NCBI RefSeq assembly: GCF_003703395.1
Contig: NZ_RDQN01000003.1
Coordinates: forward strand, 248,001-312,000
Source: Pseudoxanthomonas spadix
GTDB lineage: Bacteria > Pseudomonadota > Gammaproteobacteria > Xanthomonadales > Xanthomonadaceae
Direction: 5' to 3'
DNA length: 64,000 nucleotides
Below are positions 41,688 through 52,190 of the stretch, one piece after another; within the stretch, counting starts at the first letter, position 1; the number at the start of each line of letters is the position of its first letter. The notes under the pieces are model-generated. The model was given only the letters and a program-made list of their open reading frames with translations. It ran no database searches and had not been told where the DNA came from. The position numbers and the translations under genes are program-made.

Positions 41688-44600
41688 GTGCCGCCACCCG
41701 TGGCCCATTCGTTCCATCCTGCCGTCCAGCGCTGGTTCGCCAGTGCATTTGCTGCGCCCACCCCAGCGCAGGAACAGGCCTGGCCGGCGATCCAGTCCGG
41801 CCGCCACACCCTGGTCGCCGCGCCGACCGGCTCGGGCAAGACCCTGACCGCGTTCCTGGCCGCGCTGGATGCACTGGTGCGCGAAGGCCTGCAAGCCGGC
41901 GGCGTGCTGCCCGATGAAACCCGGGTGCTGTACGTCTCGCCGCTGAAGGCGCTGTCCAACGACATCCACCTGAACCTGGACGCACCGCTGGCCGGCATCC
42001 GCGCGCAACTGGCCCAGCTTGGCCTGCCCGATGTGGCCATCCGCACCGCCGTGCGCACCGGCGATACCCCGCAGCCCGAGCGCGCCGCCGCGCGCAAGCG
42101 GCCGCCGCACGTGCTGGTGACCACGCCCGAATCGCTGTATGTGTTGCTGGGCAGCGACTCCGGCCGCGCCGCGCTGCGTCAGGTGCGCACGGTGATCGTC
42201 GATGAGATCCATGCGCTGGCCGCCAACAAGCGCGGCAGCCACCTGGCGCTGACCTTGGAGCGCCTGGCCCACCTGTGCGAAAGGCCGCCCACCCGCATCG
42301 GCCTGTCGGCCACCCAGAAGCCGATCGAGCAGGTCGCCCGCTTCCTGGTCGGCACGCGCCACGTGCACCAGGACACAGCGGACTGCGCGATCGTGGACAT
42401 CGGCTACACCCGCCAGCGCGACCTGGCCCTGGAGCTGCCGCCCACGCCGCTGTCGGCGGTGATCTCCGGCGACCAGCTGCAGCAGGTATTCGAACGGATC
42501 GCGCAGCTGGTGCGCGCGCACCGCACCACGCTGGTGTTCGTCAACACCCGGCGCATGGCCGAACGGGTGACCCGTCACCTGGGCGAATTGCTGGGCAAGC
42601 AGGCCGTGGCCGCGCACCACGGCAGCCTGGCGCGCGAGGCGCGGCTGCTGGCCGAACAGCGGCTCAAGGCCGGCCAGCTGCAGGTGCTGGTGGCCACCGC
42701 CTCGCTGGAGCTGGGCCTGGACATCGGCGAGGTCGACCTGGTCTGCCAGATCGGTTCGCCGCGTTCGATCGCCACCTTCCTGCAGCGCGCCGGGCGCTCG
42801 GGCCATGCGGTCGGCGGCACGCCCAAGGCGCGGCTGTTCCCGCAGTCGCGCGATGAGCTGGTCGAATGCGCGGCGCTGCTCGATGCCATTGCCCGCGGCG
42901 AGCTGGACGCGCTGCACCTGCTCCAGGCTCCGCGCGATGTGCTGGCCCAGCAGATCGTGGCCGAGGTCGCTACCGGCGAATGGGACGAGGACGCCTTGTT
43001 CAACCTGGTCCGCGGCGCCTGGCCGTATGCGCAACTGGCCCGCGCCGATTTCGATGCGGTGGTGCGGATGCTGGCCGAAGGCTTCAGCACCGGCCATGGC
43101 CAGCGCGCCAGCCACCTGCATCGCGATGCGGTCAATGGCCGCCTGCGCCAGCGCCGCGGCGCGCGCATGACCGCCCTGACCAGCGGCGGCACGATTCCCG
43201 AGACCGGCGACTACGCGGTGGTGCTGGAGCCGCAGGCGCAGACCATCGGCACGGTCAACGAGGATTTCGCGGTGGAAAGCCTGGCCGGCGACGTGTTCCA
43301 GCTGGGCAACGCCAGTTACCGGATCCTGCGGGTGGAAGCCGGCCGCGTGCGCGTGGAAGATGCCCGTGGCGCGGCGCCCAACATCCCGTTCTGGCTCGGC
43401 GAGGCGCCCGGGCGCAGCGACGAACTCTCCCAGGCAGTCTCGCGCCTGCGCACCCAGGTGGCACAGGCCATCGAGCGCGGCGGCCGCGAGGCGGTGCAGC
43501 CGATGCTGATGCACGCCCTTGCGCTGGAGGCCGAGCCCGCCCGGCAGATCGCCGATTACCTGGGCAGCGCAACGGCCGCGCTGGGTACCCTGCCGACCCA
43601 GCAGCAGCTGGTGATGGAGCGCTTCTTCGATGCCTCCGGCGGCACCCAGCTGGTGATCCACAGCCCGTATGGCAGCCGCCTCAACCGGGCCTGGGGCCTG
43701 GCCCTGCGCAAGCGCTTCTGCCGCACCTTCAATTTCGAATTGCAGGCCGCGGCCACCGAGGACGCCATCGTGCTGTCGCTGTCCACCAGCCACAGTTTCG
43801 CGCTGGAGGAGGTCTGGCATTACCTCAAGTCGGCCAGCGCGCTGGAGGTGCTGGTCCAGGCGCTGCTGGATGCGCCGCTGTTCGGTGTGCGCTGGCGCTG
43901 GAACGCGACCAATGCGCTGGCCCTGCCGCGCTTCAGCGGCGGCCGCAAGACCGCCCCGCAGCTGCAGCGGATGAAGTCCCAGGACCTGCTGGCCGCGGTG
44001 TTTCCCGACCAGCTCGCGTGCCTGGAGAACCTCGCCGGCCAGCGCCAGATCCCCGACCATCCGCTGGTCGCCCAGACCCTGGAAGACTGCCTGCACCAGG
44101 CCATGGACGCCGACGGCTGGCTGGTCCTGCTGCGACGCATGGAGGCAGGCGAGGTGAAGCTGCTGGCGCGCGATCTGGCCGCACCCTCACCGCTGGCGGC
44201 CGAGGCCTTGAACGCCAAGCCCTACGCCTTCCTCGACGACGCGCCGCTGGAAGAGCGCCGCACCCAGGCGGTCCAGACCCGCCGCTACAGCGATCCGGAC
44301 AGTGCCGACGACCTGGGCCGGCTCGATCCGGAGGCGATCGCCGCGGTGCGCGCCGAAGCTTGGCCGCAGGTGCGCGATGCCGACGAGCTGCACGAGGCGC
44401 TGACCGGGCTGGGCCTGCTGACCCCGGCCGAAGTCGCCGCCAACCCGGGCTGGGCCGCATGGCTGGCCGAACTGGCCGCTGCCGGCCGCGCGGCGCAGCT
44501 GGTCGATGCCGACCGAACGCCCGGGCTGTGGGTCGGGGCCGAGCGCCTGGCCCAGTTCGGTCCGCTGTATCCGGGCGCCGGGCCCGAGCCGCAGATCACC

Positions 44601-46160
44601 GTGCCGCGCGGCTACGCCGTGGCCGACTGGCAGCCGGAAACCGCACTGCGCGAGCTGTTGCGCGCCCGGCTGTCCGGCTTCGGCCCAACACCGGCCGCGC
44701 TGCTGGCAGCCGACCTGCAGCTGCCGCTGGCCCAGGTGCAACTGGCCCTGCTGGCGCTGCAGGCCGAGGGCTTCGTCATCGCCGGCCGCTTCAGTCCGGG
44801 CGCGGCGCAGGATGAGTGGTGCGAGCGCCACCTGCTGGCGCGCATCCACCGCTACACGCTGGGCCGGCTGCGCCGCGAGATCGAACCGGTGCCGGTGCGC
44901 GACTACGCGCGCTTCCTGTTCCAGTGGCAGCACCTGGATGCCGACAGCCGGGTGGCCGGGCCCGAAGCGCTGGCCGGCGTGCTGGCCCAGCTGGAAGGCT
45001 TCGAGGCGCAGGCGGCGGTGTGGGAAAGCGAGATCCTGTCGGCGCGCGTGCGCGACTACGCGCCGTCCTGGCTGGACGAGCTGTGCAGCGCCGGGCGCCT
45101 GCTGTGGACGCGGCTGCGGCCGCCGCCGGCGACCGCTTCAGCCGCGATACCGTCATCCCCGCGCACGCGGCGGCCCAGCGCCTTGCGCTCGGCACCCAGC
45201 GATGCCGTCGCCGCGCTGCCGGCACAGCCACCTTCGCGCGGCACCGTGGGTAACTCCCTGCGTTCGACCCCGATCCTGCTGCTGCCCCGGCGCAGCGCCG
45301 CGCACTGGACCCGGCTGGCGCCAGCCGGCGAGGGCCAGGCGGCGCTGGGCTCGCGCGCGCAGCGCGTGGCCGATTACCTGGCCGCGCACGGGGCCTCGTT
45401 CTTCGACGAGATCGCCGAGGGCACGCGCCTGCTGTCCACCGAACTGGAGGACGCGCTGTCCGAACTGGTGGCCCGCGGCCGCGCGCACTGCGACAGCTTC
45501 GGCGGCCTGCGCGCGCTGCTGGTGCCGGCGTCCAGGCGGCCTTCGGCGCTGTCGCGCAAGCGCCGGCGCGTGCCCTTGTTCGGCATCCAGGACGCCGGCC
45601 GCTGGGCGCTGGTGCGTGCGCGCCAGGTGCCCGATGCCGATCAGGCCCAGGGCCGTGCGTTGATGGCCGAAGCGCGTGGCGAGTCGGTCGAACACATCGC
45701 CCGGATCCTGCTGCAGCGCTACGGCGTGATCGCCTGGCGCCTGCTGGAACGCGAGGCCGCCTGGCTGCCCCCCTGGCGCGAGCTGGTGCGGGTCTACCAG
45801 CGCCTGGAAGCGCGCGGCGAGATCCGCGGCGGCCGCTTCATCGACGGGCTGTCCGGCGAACAGTTCGCCCTGCCCGAGGCCATCGGCCTGCTGCGCCAGA
45901 TACGCCATCGCCCGCACGACGGACGCCTGCTCAGCCTGTCGGCCTCGGACCCGGCCAACCTGCTGGGCAGCGTGCTGCCCGGCGAGCGGGTGGCGCGGGT
46001 GCCGGGCAACCGCGTGCTGTTCCGCGACGGCGTACCGATCGCAACCTGGGTGACCGAGCACTTCAACGCGCTGGTCAGCCTGGACCCGCAGACCCGCGCC
46101 GCCGCGCTGGCCGTCCTGAGCGGCCGCCAGGCCAGGCTACAGGCGTCGATGCCGGCCTGA
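41688..46160 (+). CDS. lhr: Lhr-type ATP-dependent DNA helicase
   Basis: A very large superfamily 2 helicase (about 1490 residues). Motifs: Walker A APTGSGKT near residue 48, [29 protein letters not shown], then [30 protein letters not shown] and LQRAGRSGH. The Lhr-specific winged-helix and C-terminal DEAD/H-associated regions follow ([33 protein letters not shown]). Lhr acts as a 3'-to-5' translocase in DNA repair. Between about 1145 and 1190 a low-complexity linker ([20 protein letters not shown]) is encoded by a CGTCAT-type repeat half-copy. The start is uncertain: GTG 41688 or 41700 agrees best with the domain onset. Confidence 0.88.
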   Translation: MPPPVAHSFHPAVQRWFASAFAAPTPAQEQAWPAIQSGRHTLVAAPTGSGKTLTAFLAALDALVREGLQAGGVLPDETRVLYVSPLKALSNDIHLNLDAPLAGIRAQLAQLGLPDVAIRTAVRTGDTPQPERAAARKRPPHVLVTTPESLYVLLGSDSGRAALRQVRTVIVDEIHALAANKRGSHLALTLERLAHLCERPPTRIGLSATQKPIEQVARFLVGTRHVHQDTADCAIVDIGYTRQRDLALELPPTPLSAVISGDQLQQVFERIAQLVRAHRTTLVFVNTRRMAERVTRHLGELLGKQAVAAHHGSLAREARLLAEQRLKAGQLQVLVATASLELGLDIGEVDLVCQIGSPRSIATFLQRAGRSGHAVGGTPKARLFPQSRDELVECAALLDAIARGELDALHLLQAPRDVLAQQIVAEVATGEWDEDALFNLVRGAWPYAQLARADFDAVVRMLAEGFSTGHGQRASHLHRDAVNGRLRQRRGARMTALTSGGTIPETGDYAVVLEPQAQTIGTVNEDFAVESLAGDVFQLGNASYRILRVEAGRVRVEDARGAAPNIPFWLGEAPGRSDELSQAVSRLRTQVAQAIERGGREAVQPMLMHALALEAEPARQIADYLGSATAALGTLPTQQQLVMERFFDASGGTQLVIHSPYGSRLNRAWGLALRKRFCRTFNFELQAAATEDAIVLSLSTSHSFALEEVWHYLKSASALEVLVQALLDAPLFGVRWRWNATNALALPRFSGGRKTAPQLQRMKSQDLLAAVFPDQLACLENLAGQRQIPDHPLVAQTLEDCLHQAMDADGWLVLLRRMEAGEVKLLARDLAAPSPLAAEALNAKPYAFLDDAPLEERRTQAVQTRRYSDPDSADDLGRLDPEAIAAVRAEAWPQVRDADELHEALTGLGLLTPAEVAANPGWAAWLAELAAAGRAAQLVDADRTPGLWVGAERLAQFGPLYPGAGPEPQITVPRGYAVADWQPETALRELLRARLSGFGPTPAALLAADLQLPLAQVQLALLALQAEGFVIAGRFSPGAAQDEWCERHLLARIHRYTLGRLRREIEPVPVRDYARFLFQWQHLDADSRVAGPEALAGVLAQLEGFEAQAAVWESEILSARVRDYAPSWLDELCSAGRLLWTRLRPPPATASAAIPSSPRTRRPSALRSAPSDAVAALPAQPPSRGTVGNSLRSTPILLLPRRSAAHWTRLAPAGEGQAALGSRAQRVADYLAAHGASFFDEIAEGTRLLSTELEDALSELVARGRAHCDSFGGLRALLVPASRRPSALSRKRRRVPLFGIQDAGRWALVRARQVPDADQAQGRALMAEARGESVEHIARILLQRYGVIAWRLLEREAAWLPPWRELVRVYQRLEARGEIRGGRFIDGLSGEQFALPEAIGLLRQIRHRPHDGRLLSLSASDPANLLGSVLPGERVARVPGNRVLFRDGVPIATWVTEHFNALVSLDPQTRAAALAVLSGRQARLQASMPA
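45149..45178. repeat. Degenerate half of a CGTCAT-type element inside lhr
   Basis: The 30 bases from CGTCATCCCCGCG to GCCCAGCG match the left arm of the gcvP leader element in the first 12 positions and again at the end (CCAGCG), with scattered matches between. It lies in frame in a low-complexity linker of the helicase. The opposite arm is not recognisable, so chance similarity remains possible. Confidence 0.4.
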
Positions 46161-48426
46161 TCCCGGCGGCCACTTCTCCCCCGCAGGCGGGGGAGAAGGA
46201 GCTGCTTGTCCCTGTCAACGGCCAGGCGGGGCTGTTTTGCTCCCTCTCCCCCGCGAGCGGGGGAGAGCTCGAAGTCGCGGCGAGCGACTGAGGGGGGTGA
46301 TGGAGCTGGCGCCGGCGACGATCACGATCAACGGTCAGGCGGGGCTGTTTTGCTCCCTCTCCCCCCGCGAGCGGGGGAGAGGGCCGGGGGTGAGGGGGGC
46401 GCGAGCAAAGCGAGCGCGCGCCTTTGCGTCGTTTCAACCCAAGGGGCAACAGCACACTCGCTGCGCTCGCCCCCTCATCGACCCTTCGGGCCACTTCTCC
46501 CCCGCAGGCGGGGGAGAAGGAGCTGCTTGTCCTGGTCAGCGGCCAGGCGGGGCTGCTTTGCTCCCTCTCCTCCGCCTGCGGGGAGAGCTCGAAGTCGCGG
46601 CGAGCGACTGAGGGGGGTGATGGAGCTGGCGCCGGCGACGATCACGATCAACGGTCAGGCGGGGCTGCTTTGCTCCCTCTCCCCCGCGAGCGGGGGAGAG
46701 GGCCGGGGGTGAGGGGGGGCGCGAGCGCAGCGAGCGCGCTCTTGCCTCGTTTCACCGCATGTGAGGCAACAGCACACTCGCTGCGCTCGCCCCCTCATCG
46801 ACCCTTCGGGCCACTTCTGCTTCGCCCCCCGGCCCGCGCTAGCGGCGCGGGCGCTCCAAGGCACGCGCGCCAGTGGCGCGCAAGCCGTGCCTTCTCGCCC
46901 CGCAGGCGGGGGAGAAGGAGCTGCCAAACGCGATGTCCGCCGGCTGCGCTCGCCCCCTCATCGACCCTTCGGGCCACTTCTCCCCCGCAGGCGGGGGAGA
47001 AGAAGCTGCTTGTCCCTGTCAACGGTCAGGCGGGGCTGCTTTGCTCCCTCTCCCCCGCTCGCGAGGGAGAGCTCGAAGTCGCGGCGAGCGACTGAGGGGG
47101 GTGATGGAGCTGGCGCCGGCGACGATCACGATCAACGGCCAGGCGGGGCTGTTTTGCTCCCTCTCCCCCGCTCGCGGGGGAGAGCTCGAAGTCGCGGCGA
47201 GCGACTGAGGGGGTGAGGGGGGCGCGAGCAAAGCGAGCGCGCGCCTTTGCGTCGTTTCAACCCAAGGGGCAACAGCACACTCGCTGCGCTCGCCCCCTCA
47301 TCGACCCTTCGGGCCACTTCTCCCCCGCAGGCGGGGGAGAAGGAGCTGCTTGTCCTGGTCAGCGGCCAGGCGGGGCTGCTTTGCTCCCTCTCCTCCGCCT
47401 GCGGGGAGAGCTCGAAGTCGCGGCGAGCGACTGAGGGGGGTGATGGAGCTGGCGCCGGCGACGATCACGATCAACGGTCAGGCGGGGCTGCTTTGCTCCC
47501 TCTCCCCCGCGAGCGGGGGAGAGCTCGAAGTCGCGGCGAGCGACTGAGGGGGGTGAGGGGGGGCGCGAGCGCAGCGAGCGCGCTCTTGCCTCGTTTCACC
47601 GCATGTGAGGCAACAGCACACTCGCTGCGCTCGCCCCCTCATCGGCTCTTCGAGCCACTTCTCCCCCGCAGGCGGGGGAGAAGAAGCTGCTTGTCCTGGT
47701 CAACGGCCAGGCGGGGCTGCTTTGCTCCTTCTCCTCCGCCTGCGGGGAGAGCTCGAAGTCGCGGCGAGCGACTGAGGGGGGTGATGGAGCTGGCGCCGGC
47801 GACGATCACGATCAACGGTCAGGCGGGGCTGCTTTGCTCCCTCTCCCCCGCGAGCGGGGGAGAGGGCCGGGGGTGAGGGGGGCGCGAGCAAAGCGAGCGC
47901 GCTCTTGCCTCGTTTCACCGCATGTGAGGCAACAGCACACTCGCTGCGCTCGCCCCCTCATCGGCTCTTCGGGCCACTTCTGCTTCGCACCCCGGCCCGC
48001 GCTAGCGGCGCGGGCGCTCCAAGGCACGCGCGCCAGTGGCGCGCAAGCCGTGCCTTCTCGCCCCGCAGGCGGGGGAGAAGAAGCTGCCAAACGCGATGTC
48101 CGCCGGCTGCGCTCGCCCCCTCATCGACCCTTCGGGCCACTTCTGCTTCGCACCCCGGCCCGCGCTAGCGGCGCGGGCGCTCCAAGGCACGCGCGCCAGT
48201 AGCGCGCAAGCCGTGCCTTCTCGCCCCGCAAGCGGGGGAGAAGAAGCTGCCAAACGCGATGTCCGCCGGCTGCGCTCGCCCCCTCATCGGCTCTTCGAGC
48301 CACTTCTGCTTCGCACCCCGGCCCGCGCTAGCGGCGCGGGCGCTCCAAGGCACGCGCGCCAGTGGCGCGCAAGCCGTGCCTTCTCGCCCCGCAGGCGGGG
48401 GAGAAGGAGCTGCCAGCGCTGCAGCT
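46161..48426. repeat. Compound array of hairpin repeats between convergent lhr and mfd
   Basis: About 2.27 kb without protein-like coding. It is built from recurring modules: (A) CTTCTCCCCCGCAGGCGGGG hairpins (five plain copies plus four with CGCCCCGC); (B) GATCACGATCAACGG with its neighbourhood, five copies (near 46319, 46639, 47123, 47463, 47808); (C) CTCGAAGTCGCGGCGAGCGA, seven copies; (D) CCCGCGCTAGCGGCGCGGG, four copies (near 46829, 47991, 48153, 48317). CCCCCTCATCG, with its preceding CTGCGCTCG, recurs eight times. Modules are nested and reshuffled, and a segment of about 310 bases is duplicated (46390 and 47213). This is expansion of a palindromic element, lying downstream of both genes. 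Confidence 0.85.
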
Positions 48427-51400
48427 TCACGCCGCCGGCGCCAGGGCCGCGAGTAGTCCCTTGGCCGCGTTGAAGCGGTCGGCTGGCTCGGGCAGGGGCA
48501 GCTTGATCCTGAGCTTGTCCGGGCCGTCCATGACGTAGATCCGCGGCTGTTTCTGGATCATCTGGATCACGGTCATCGGGTCGACCTGGGGCTTGGCGTC
48601 GAACACGATGCGGCCGCCGTTCTCGCCCAGTTCCAGCTTGCGGATGCCCAGCGCGTCGGCGGTGAGCTTGAGCTCGGCGGTGGCGAACAGGGACTTGACC
48701 GGGTCGGGCAGCAGGCCGAAGCGGTCGATCATCTCCACCTGCAGTTCGCGCAGTTCGTGCACGTCCGGGGCGCTGGAGATGCGCTTGTACAGGGTCAGGC
48801 GGGTGTGCACGTCGGGCAGATAATCTTCCGGGATCAGCGCGGGCACGTGCAGGCTGATCTCGGCCCCGCGCGCCTGGCCGGCATCCAGGTCGGGCAGCTG
48901 GCCCCTGCGGATCGAGCGCACCGCACGCTCCAGCAGCTCGGTGTACAGGCTGAAGCCGATCTCGGCCATCTGCCCGCTCTGGTCCTCGCCCAGCAGCTCG
49001 CCGGCGCCGCGGATCTCCAGGTCATGGGTGGACAGCATGAAGCCGGCGCCGAGTTCGTCCATGGAGGAGATGGCTTCCAGCCGGCGGCGCGCGTCGTCGG
49101 TCAGCGAGCGCATTTCCGGCGTGACCAGATATGCATAGGAGCGATGGTGCGAGCGACCCACCCGCCCGCGCAGCTGGTGCAGCTGGGCCAGGCCGAAGCG
49201 GTCGGCGCGATTGATGATGATGGTGTTGGCGTTGGGGATGTCGATGCCCGACTCGATGATGGTCGAGCACAGCAGCACGTTGAAGCGCTGCTTCTGGAAG
49301 CTCAGCATCACCTGCTCCAGCTCGCGCTCGGGCATCTGGCCGTGGGCCACGCCGATCCGCGCCTCGGGCACCATGACCTGCAGGTCGCGCTGCATGCGGC
49401 CGATGCTTTCCACATCGTTGTGCAGGAAATACACCTGGCCGCCTCGGCTGAGCTCGCGCTGGAAAGCCTCGCGCAGCAGCGCCTCGTCCCACACGGTGAC
49501 AAAGGTCTGCACCGCCATGCGGTTGGCCGGCGGGGTGGCGATGATCGACAGGTCGCGCAGGCCGGCCATGGCCATGTTGAGGGTGCGTGGGATCGGCGTG
49601 GCGGTGAGCGTGAGCAGGTGCACGTTGGCGCGCAGCGCCTTGAGCGCCTCCTTCTGGCGCACGCCGAAGCGCTGTTCCTCATCGACGATGACCAGGCCCA
49701 GGTCCTTGAACTTCACATCCGGCTGCAGCAGCCGATGGGTGCCGACGATGACATCCAGCTCGCCCTCGGCCAGCTTGGCCAGCTCGGCCTTGATCTCCTT
49801 GGCCGACTTGAAGCGCGAGAGCACTTCAACGCGCAGCGGCCAGTCGGCGAAGCGGTCGCTGAAATTGCGGTAGTGCTGCTCGGCCAGCAGCGTGGTCGGC
49901 ACCAGCACGGCCACCTGCTTGCCGGCGCTGGCTGCGGCAAACGCGGCGCGTACGGCGACCTCGGTCTTGCCGAAGCCCACGTCGCCGCAGACCACCCGGT
50001 CCATCGGCTGGCTGCTGGCCAGGTCACGCAGGACCGCGTCGATGGCGTGCAGCTGGTCGGGGGTTTCCTCGAACGGGAAGGTCGCCGCGAACGGCTCGTA
50101 CATCGCCCGGTCCACGTCCAGTGCCAGGCCGGCGCGCGCCTGACGGCGGGCCTGGATTTCCAGCAGTTCTGCGGCCACATCGCGCACCTTCTCCGCCGCC
50201 CGGCGCTTGGCCTTGGTCCAGGCCTCGCCACCGAGCGAATGCAGCGGCGCGGTTTCCACCGAGGCACCGGAATAGCGGCTGATCAGGTGCAGCTGGGCCA
50301 CCGGCACGTACAGGCGGTCGCCCTTGGCGTATTCGATCTCCACGTATTCGGCCGGCATGCCGCCGGCTTCCAGCGTCACCAGGCCGCGGTAGCGACCCAC
50401 GCCGTGGTCTTCGTGGACGATCGGCGCGCCTTCGGACAGCTCGCCCAGATCGCGGATGATCGCCTCGGGCTCCTTGCCGCTGCGGCGCCGGCGATGCGGC
50501 TGGTTGGCCCGCTCGGGGAACAGCTGGCGCTCGGTCAGCACCGCGATGGGCGGGGATTCCAGCGCAAAGCCGTCTTCCAGCGGCGCCACGGCGATGGCGA
50601 ACCTGCCTTTGAGCCCCTCTCCCACCGGGAGCGGGGTGAGGGTGCGGGACGCGCGCGATGGTTCGGACGTTGCGGTCTTCGTCGTACCCTCATCCGACGC
50701 TTCGCGCCACCTTCTCCCGGAGGGAGAAGGGTTCAGAAAAGCATTGAAATCGGCCACCACCTCCGGCATCAGACCGGCCGACTGCATCACTTCCATCAGC
50801 GCTTCGCGGCGGCCGGCCGAGTCCGAGGCGATCAGCACCCCGCCCGGATAGTCCTGCAGGAAGGTCTTGAGCGCCTGTCCTGCCGGTGCATCGCGCGGGG
50901 CCAGCGGCAGCGGCGGCAGGGCGACATCGCCCAGCGGCGTGGCGTCCTCGAAACGCGGATGCGCCGGCCCGCACAGCTCGATGCGCGGCAGCCGGTTGAG
51001 CGCCTCGCGCAGCGGATTGGGCCCCAGGTACAGTTCCTCGGGTGGCAGCACCGGGTGTTCGACATCGTGGCGGCGCTGTTCGTAACGCGCCTGCGCCTGC
51101 AGCCAGAACGCATCGCCATTGCTCAGCGCCACCTCGGCCAGCAGCGGCAGCGCCGTCTGGCCCAGGTAATCGAACAAGGTGGCGGTCTGCGCGTAGAACA
51201 GCGGCAGGTAGTACTCCACCCCGGCCGGGGCGATGCCGGATTTGAGGTCCTGGTAGAGCGCGCTCTTGCGCGTGTCCACGTCGAACCGCTCGCGCAGGGT
51301 GTTCATCGCCTGCTCGACGCTGCGCGGATCCAGCGGCACTTCGCGCCCGGGCAGGATGCGCACTGCATCGGTCTTTTCCAGCGAGCGTTGGGTGTCCGGG

Positions 51401-52005
51401 TCGAAGGCGCGGATGGTGTCGATGGTCTCGTCGAACAACTCGATCCGCAGTGGCGCTTGCGCGCCCATCGGGAACACGTCCAGCAGCCCGCCGCGCACGG
51501 CGAAGTCGCCCGGGTCCTGCACCTGCGGCACGTTGCGGTAGCTGGCCGCTTCCAGGCGGCGCTTCTCCGCGTCCAAGTCCAGCCGCTGGCCGACCTTGTA
51601 GTCGAAGCTGCTGCCGACCATGCGCGCCACTGGCGGCAGCCGCTGCATCAGGGTCTGGATCGGCACCACCACGATCCCGCGGCCCAGCGTGGGCAGGCGG
51701 TTCAGTGCCGACAGGCGCTGGGAAATGATGTCCGGGTGCGGACTGAACCGGTCGTAGGGCAGGGTCTCCCAGTCCGGGAATGGCAGCACCGGCAGCTCCG
51801 GGTCCGGCCCCAGCAGGGTGTGCAGGTCCGATTCGAGCTGGCGCGCGGCCTGGTTGTCGGCGGCAATGGCCAACAGCGGACCGTCATGTGCGCGGGCGGC
51901 CTGGGCGATGTACCAAGCCAGCGCGGTCGGGGACGAAGGGGCGCGCCACCAGGCGCGCGATTGGCCGGCACGCGGCAGCGGCGGGGAGTGGGGGGACTTG
52001 CTCAT
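48427..52005 (-). CDS. mfd: Transcription-repair coupling factor Mfd
   Basis: A 1192-residue translocase that removes RNA polymerase stalled at lesions and recruits UvrA. Visible parts: an N-terminal UvrB-like module (VLPFPDWETLPYDRFSPH), the RNA-polymerase-interacting domain around HEDHGVGRYRGLVTLE, helicase motifs GDVGFGKTEVAVRAAF, VGTHRLLQ, VDEEQRFG and LTATPIPRTL, then CSTIIESGIDIPNANTI and QLRGRVGRS, and the C-terminal TRCF domain. It is longer than usual (about 1150): residues near 424-466 are an insertion (NPSPSGRRWREASDEG ... LTPLPVGEGLKG) encoded by a copy of the hairpin repeat, between domains, so function is probably kept. Confidence 0.94.
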   Translation of the reverse strand: MSKSPHSPPLPRAGQSRAWWRAPSSPTALAWYIAQAARAHDGPLLAIAADNQAARQLESDLHTLLGPDPELPVLPFPDWETLPYDRFSPHPDIISQRLSALNRLPTLGRGIVVVPIQTLMQRLPPVARMVGSSFDYKVGQRLDLDAEKRRLEAASYRNVPQVQDPGDFAVRGGLLDVFPMGAQAPLRIELFDETIDTIRAFDPDTQRSLEKTDAVRILPGREVPLDPRSVEQAMNTLRERFDVDTRKSALYQDLKSGIAPAGVEYYLPLFYAQTATLFDYLGQTALPLLAEVALSNGDAFWLQAQARYEQRRHDVEHPVLPPEELYLGPNPLREALNRLPRIELCGPAHPRFEDATPLGDVALPPLPLAPRDAPAGQALKTFLQDYPGGVLIASDSAGRREALMEVMQSAGLMPEVVADFNAFLNPSPSGRRWREASDEGTTKTATSEPSRASRTLTPLPVGEGLKGRFAIAVAPLEDGFALESPPIAVLTERQLFPERANQPHRRRRSGKEPEAIIRDLGELSEGAPIVHEDHGVGRYRGLVTLEAGGMPAEYVEIEYAKGDRLYVPVAQLHLISRYSGASVETAPLHSLGGEAWTKAKRRAAEKVRDVAAELLEIQARRQARAGLALDVDRAMYEPFAATFPFEETPDQLHAIDAVLRDLASSQPMDRVVCGDVGFGKTEVAVRAAFAAASAGKQVAVLVPTTLLAEQHYRNFSDRFADWPLRVEVLSRFKSAKEIKAELAKLAEGELDVIVGTHRLLQPDVKFKDLGLVIVDEEQRFGVRQKEALKALRANVHLLTLTATPIPRTLNMAMAGLRDLSIIATPPANRMAVQTFVTVWDEALLREAFQRELSRGGQVYFLHNDVESIGRMQRDLQVMVPEARIGVAHGQMPERELEQVMLSFQKQRFNVLLCSTIIESGIDIPNANTIIINRADRFGLAQLHQLRGRVGRSHHRSYAYLVTPEMRSLTDDARRRLEAISSMDELGAGFMLSTHDLEIRGAGELLGEDQSGQMAEIGFSLYTELLERAVRSIRRGQLPDLDAGQARGAEISLHVPALIPEDYLPDVHTRLTLYKRISSAPDVHELRELQVEMIDRFGLLPDPVKSLFATAELKLTADALGIRKLELGENGGRIVFDAKPQVDPMTVIQMIQKQPRIYVMDGPDKLRIKLPLPEPADRFNAAKGLLAALAPAA
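50606..50738. repeat. Hairpin repeat inserted in frame in mfd
   Basis: The element starts CTTTGAGCCCCTCTCCC with a small hairpin, has GGGGTGAGGGTGCGG and, towards the other end, ACCCTCATCCGACGCTTCGC, then CTTCTCCC-GGA-GGGAGAAG (50711-50729). The same order is found at 58520-58700. It is read through without a stop on the coding strand of mfd. Confidence 0.8.
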
Positions 52006-52190
52006 CAGTCCGCCATTTTAGCGTGGCCAGCGCGCTGAACCGCGTCCGAGCGCGCCACCGGCGCGATGGGGCTTGAGCGCGATGGGGCTTTCCCGGTGAA
52101 GCCTCTCGCGGCCCTGCGGTCCGCTCCTACGGGGCGCAATCACAGGATAGGGGGGATGGAGGCTGCCCGGCCACGCAGGGCCGGAAACGG

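Noticed and set aside
41556-44096. 846-codon minus-strand frame opposite the Lhr-type helicase
   Set aside because: Composition is that of an antisense frame in GC-rich DNA; all helicase motifs are on the plus strand.
46161-48426. Many frames of 60-220 codons in the repeat array
   Set aside because: They translate the same hairpins into repeated Pro/Arg/Gly strings in several frames and both strands; no start signals or protein-like composition.
46161-48426. CRISPR array
   Set aside because: There are repeats but no unique spacers of constant length and no cas genes; module order is nested.
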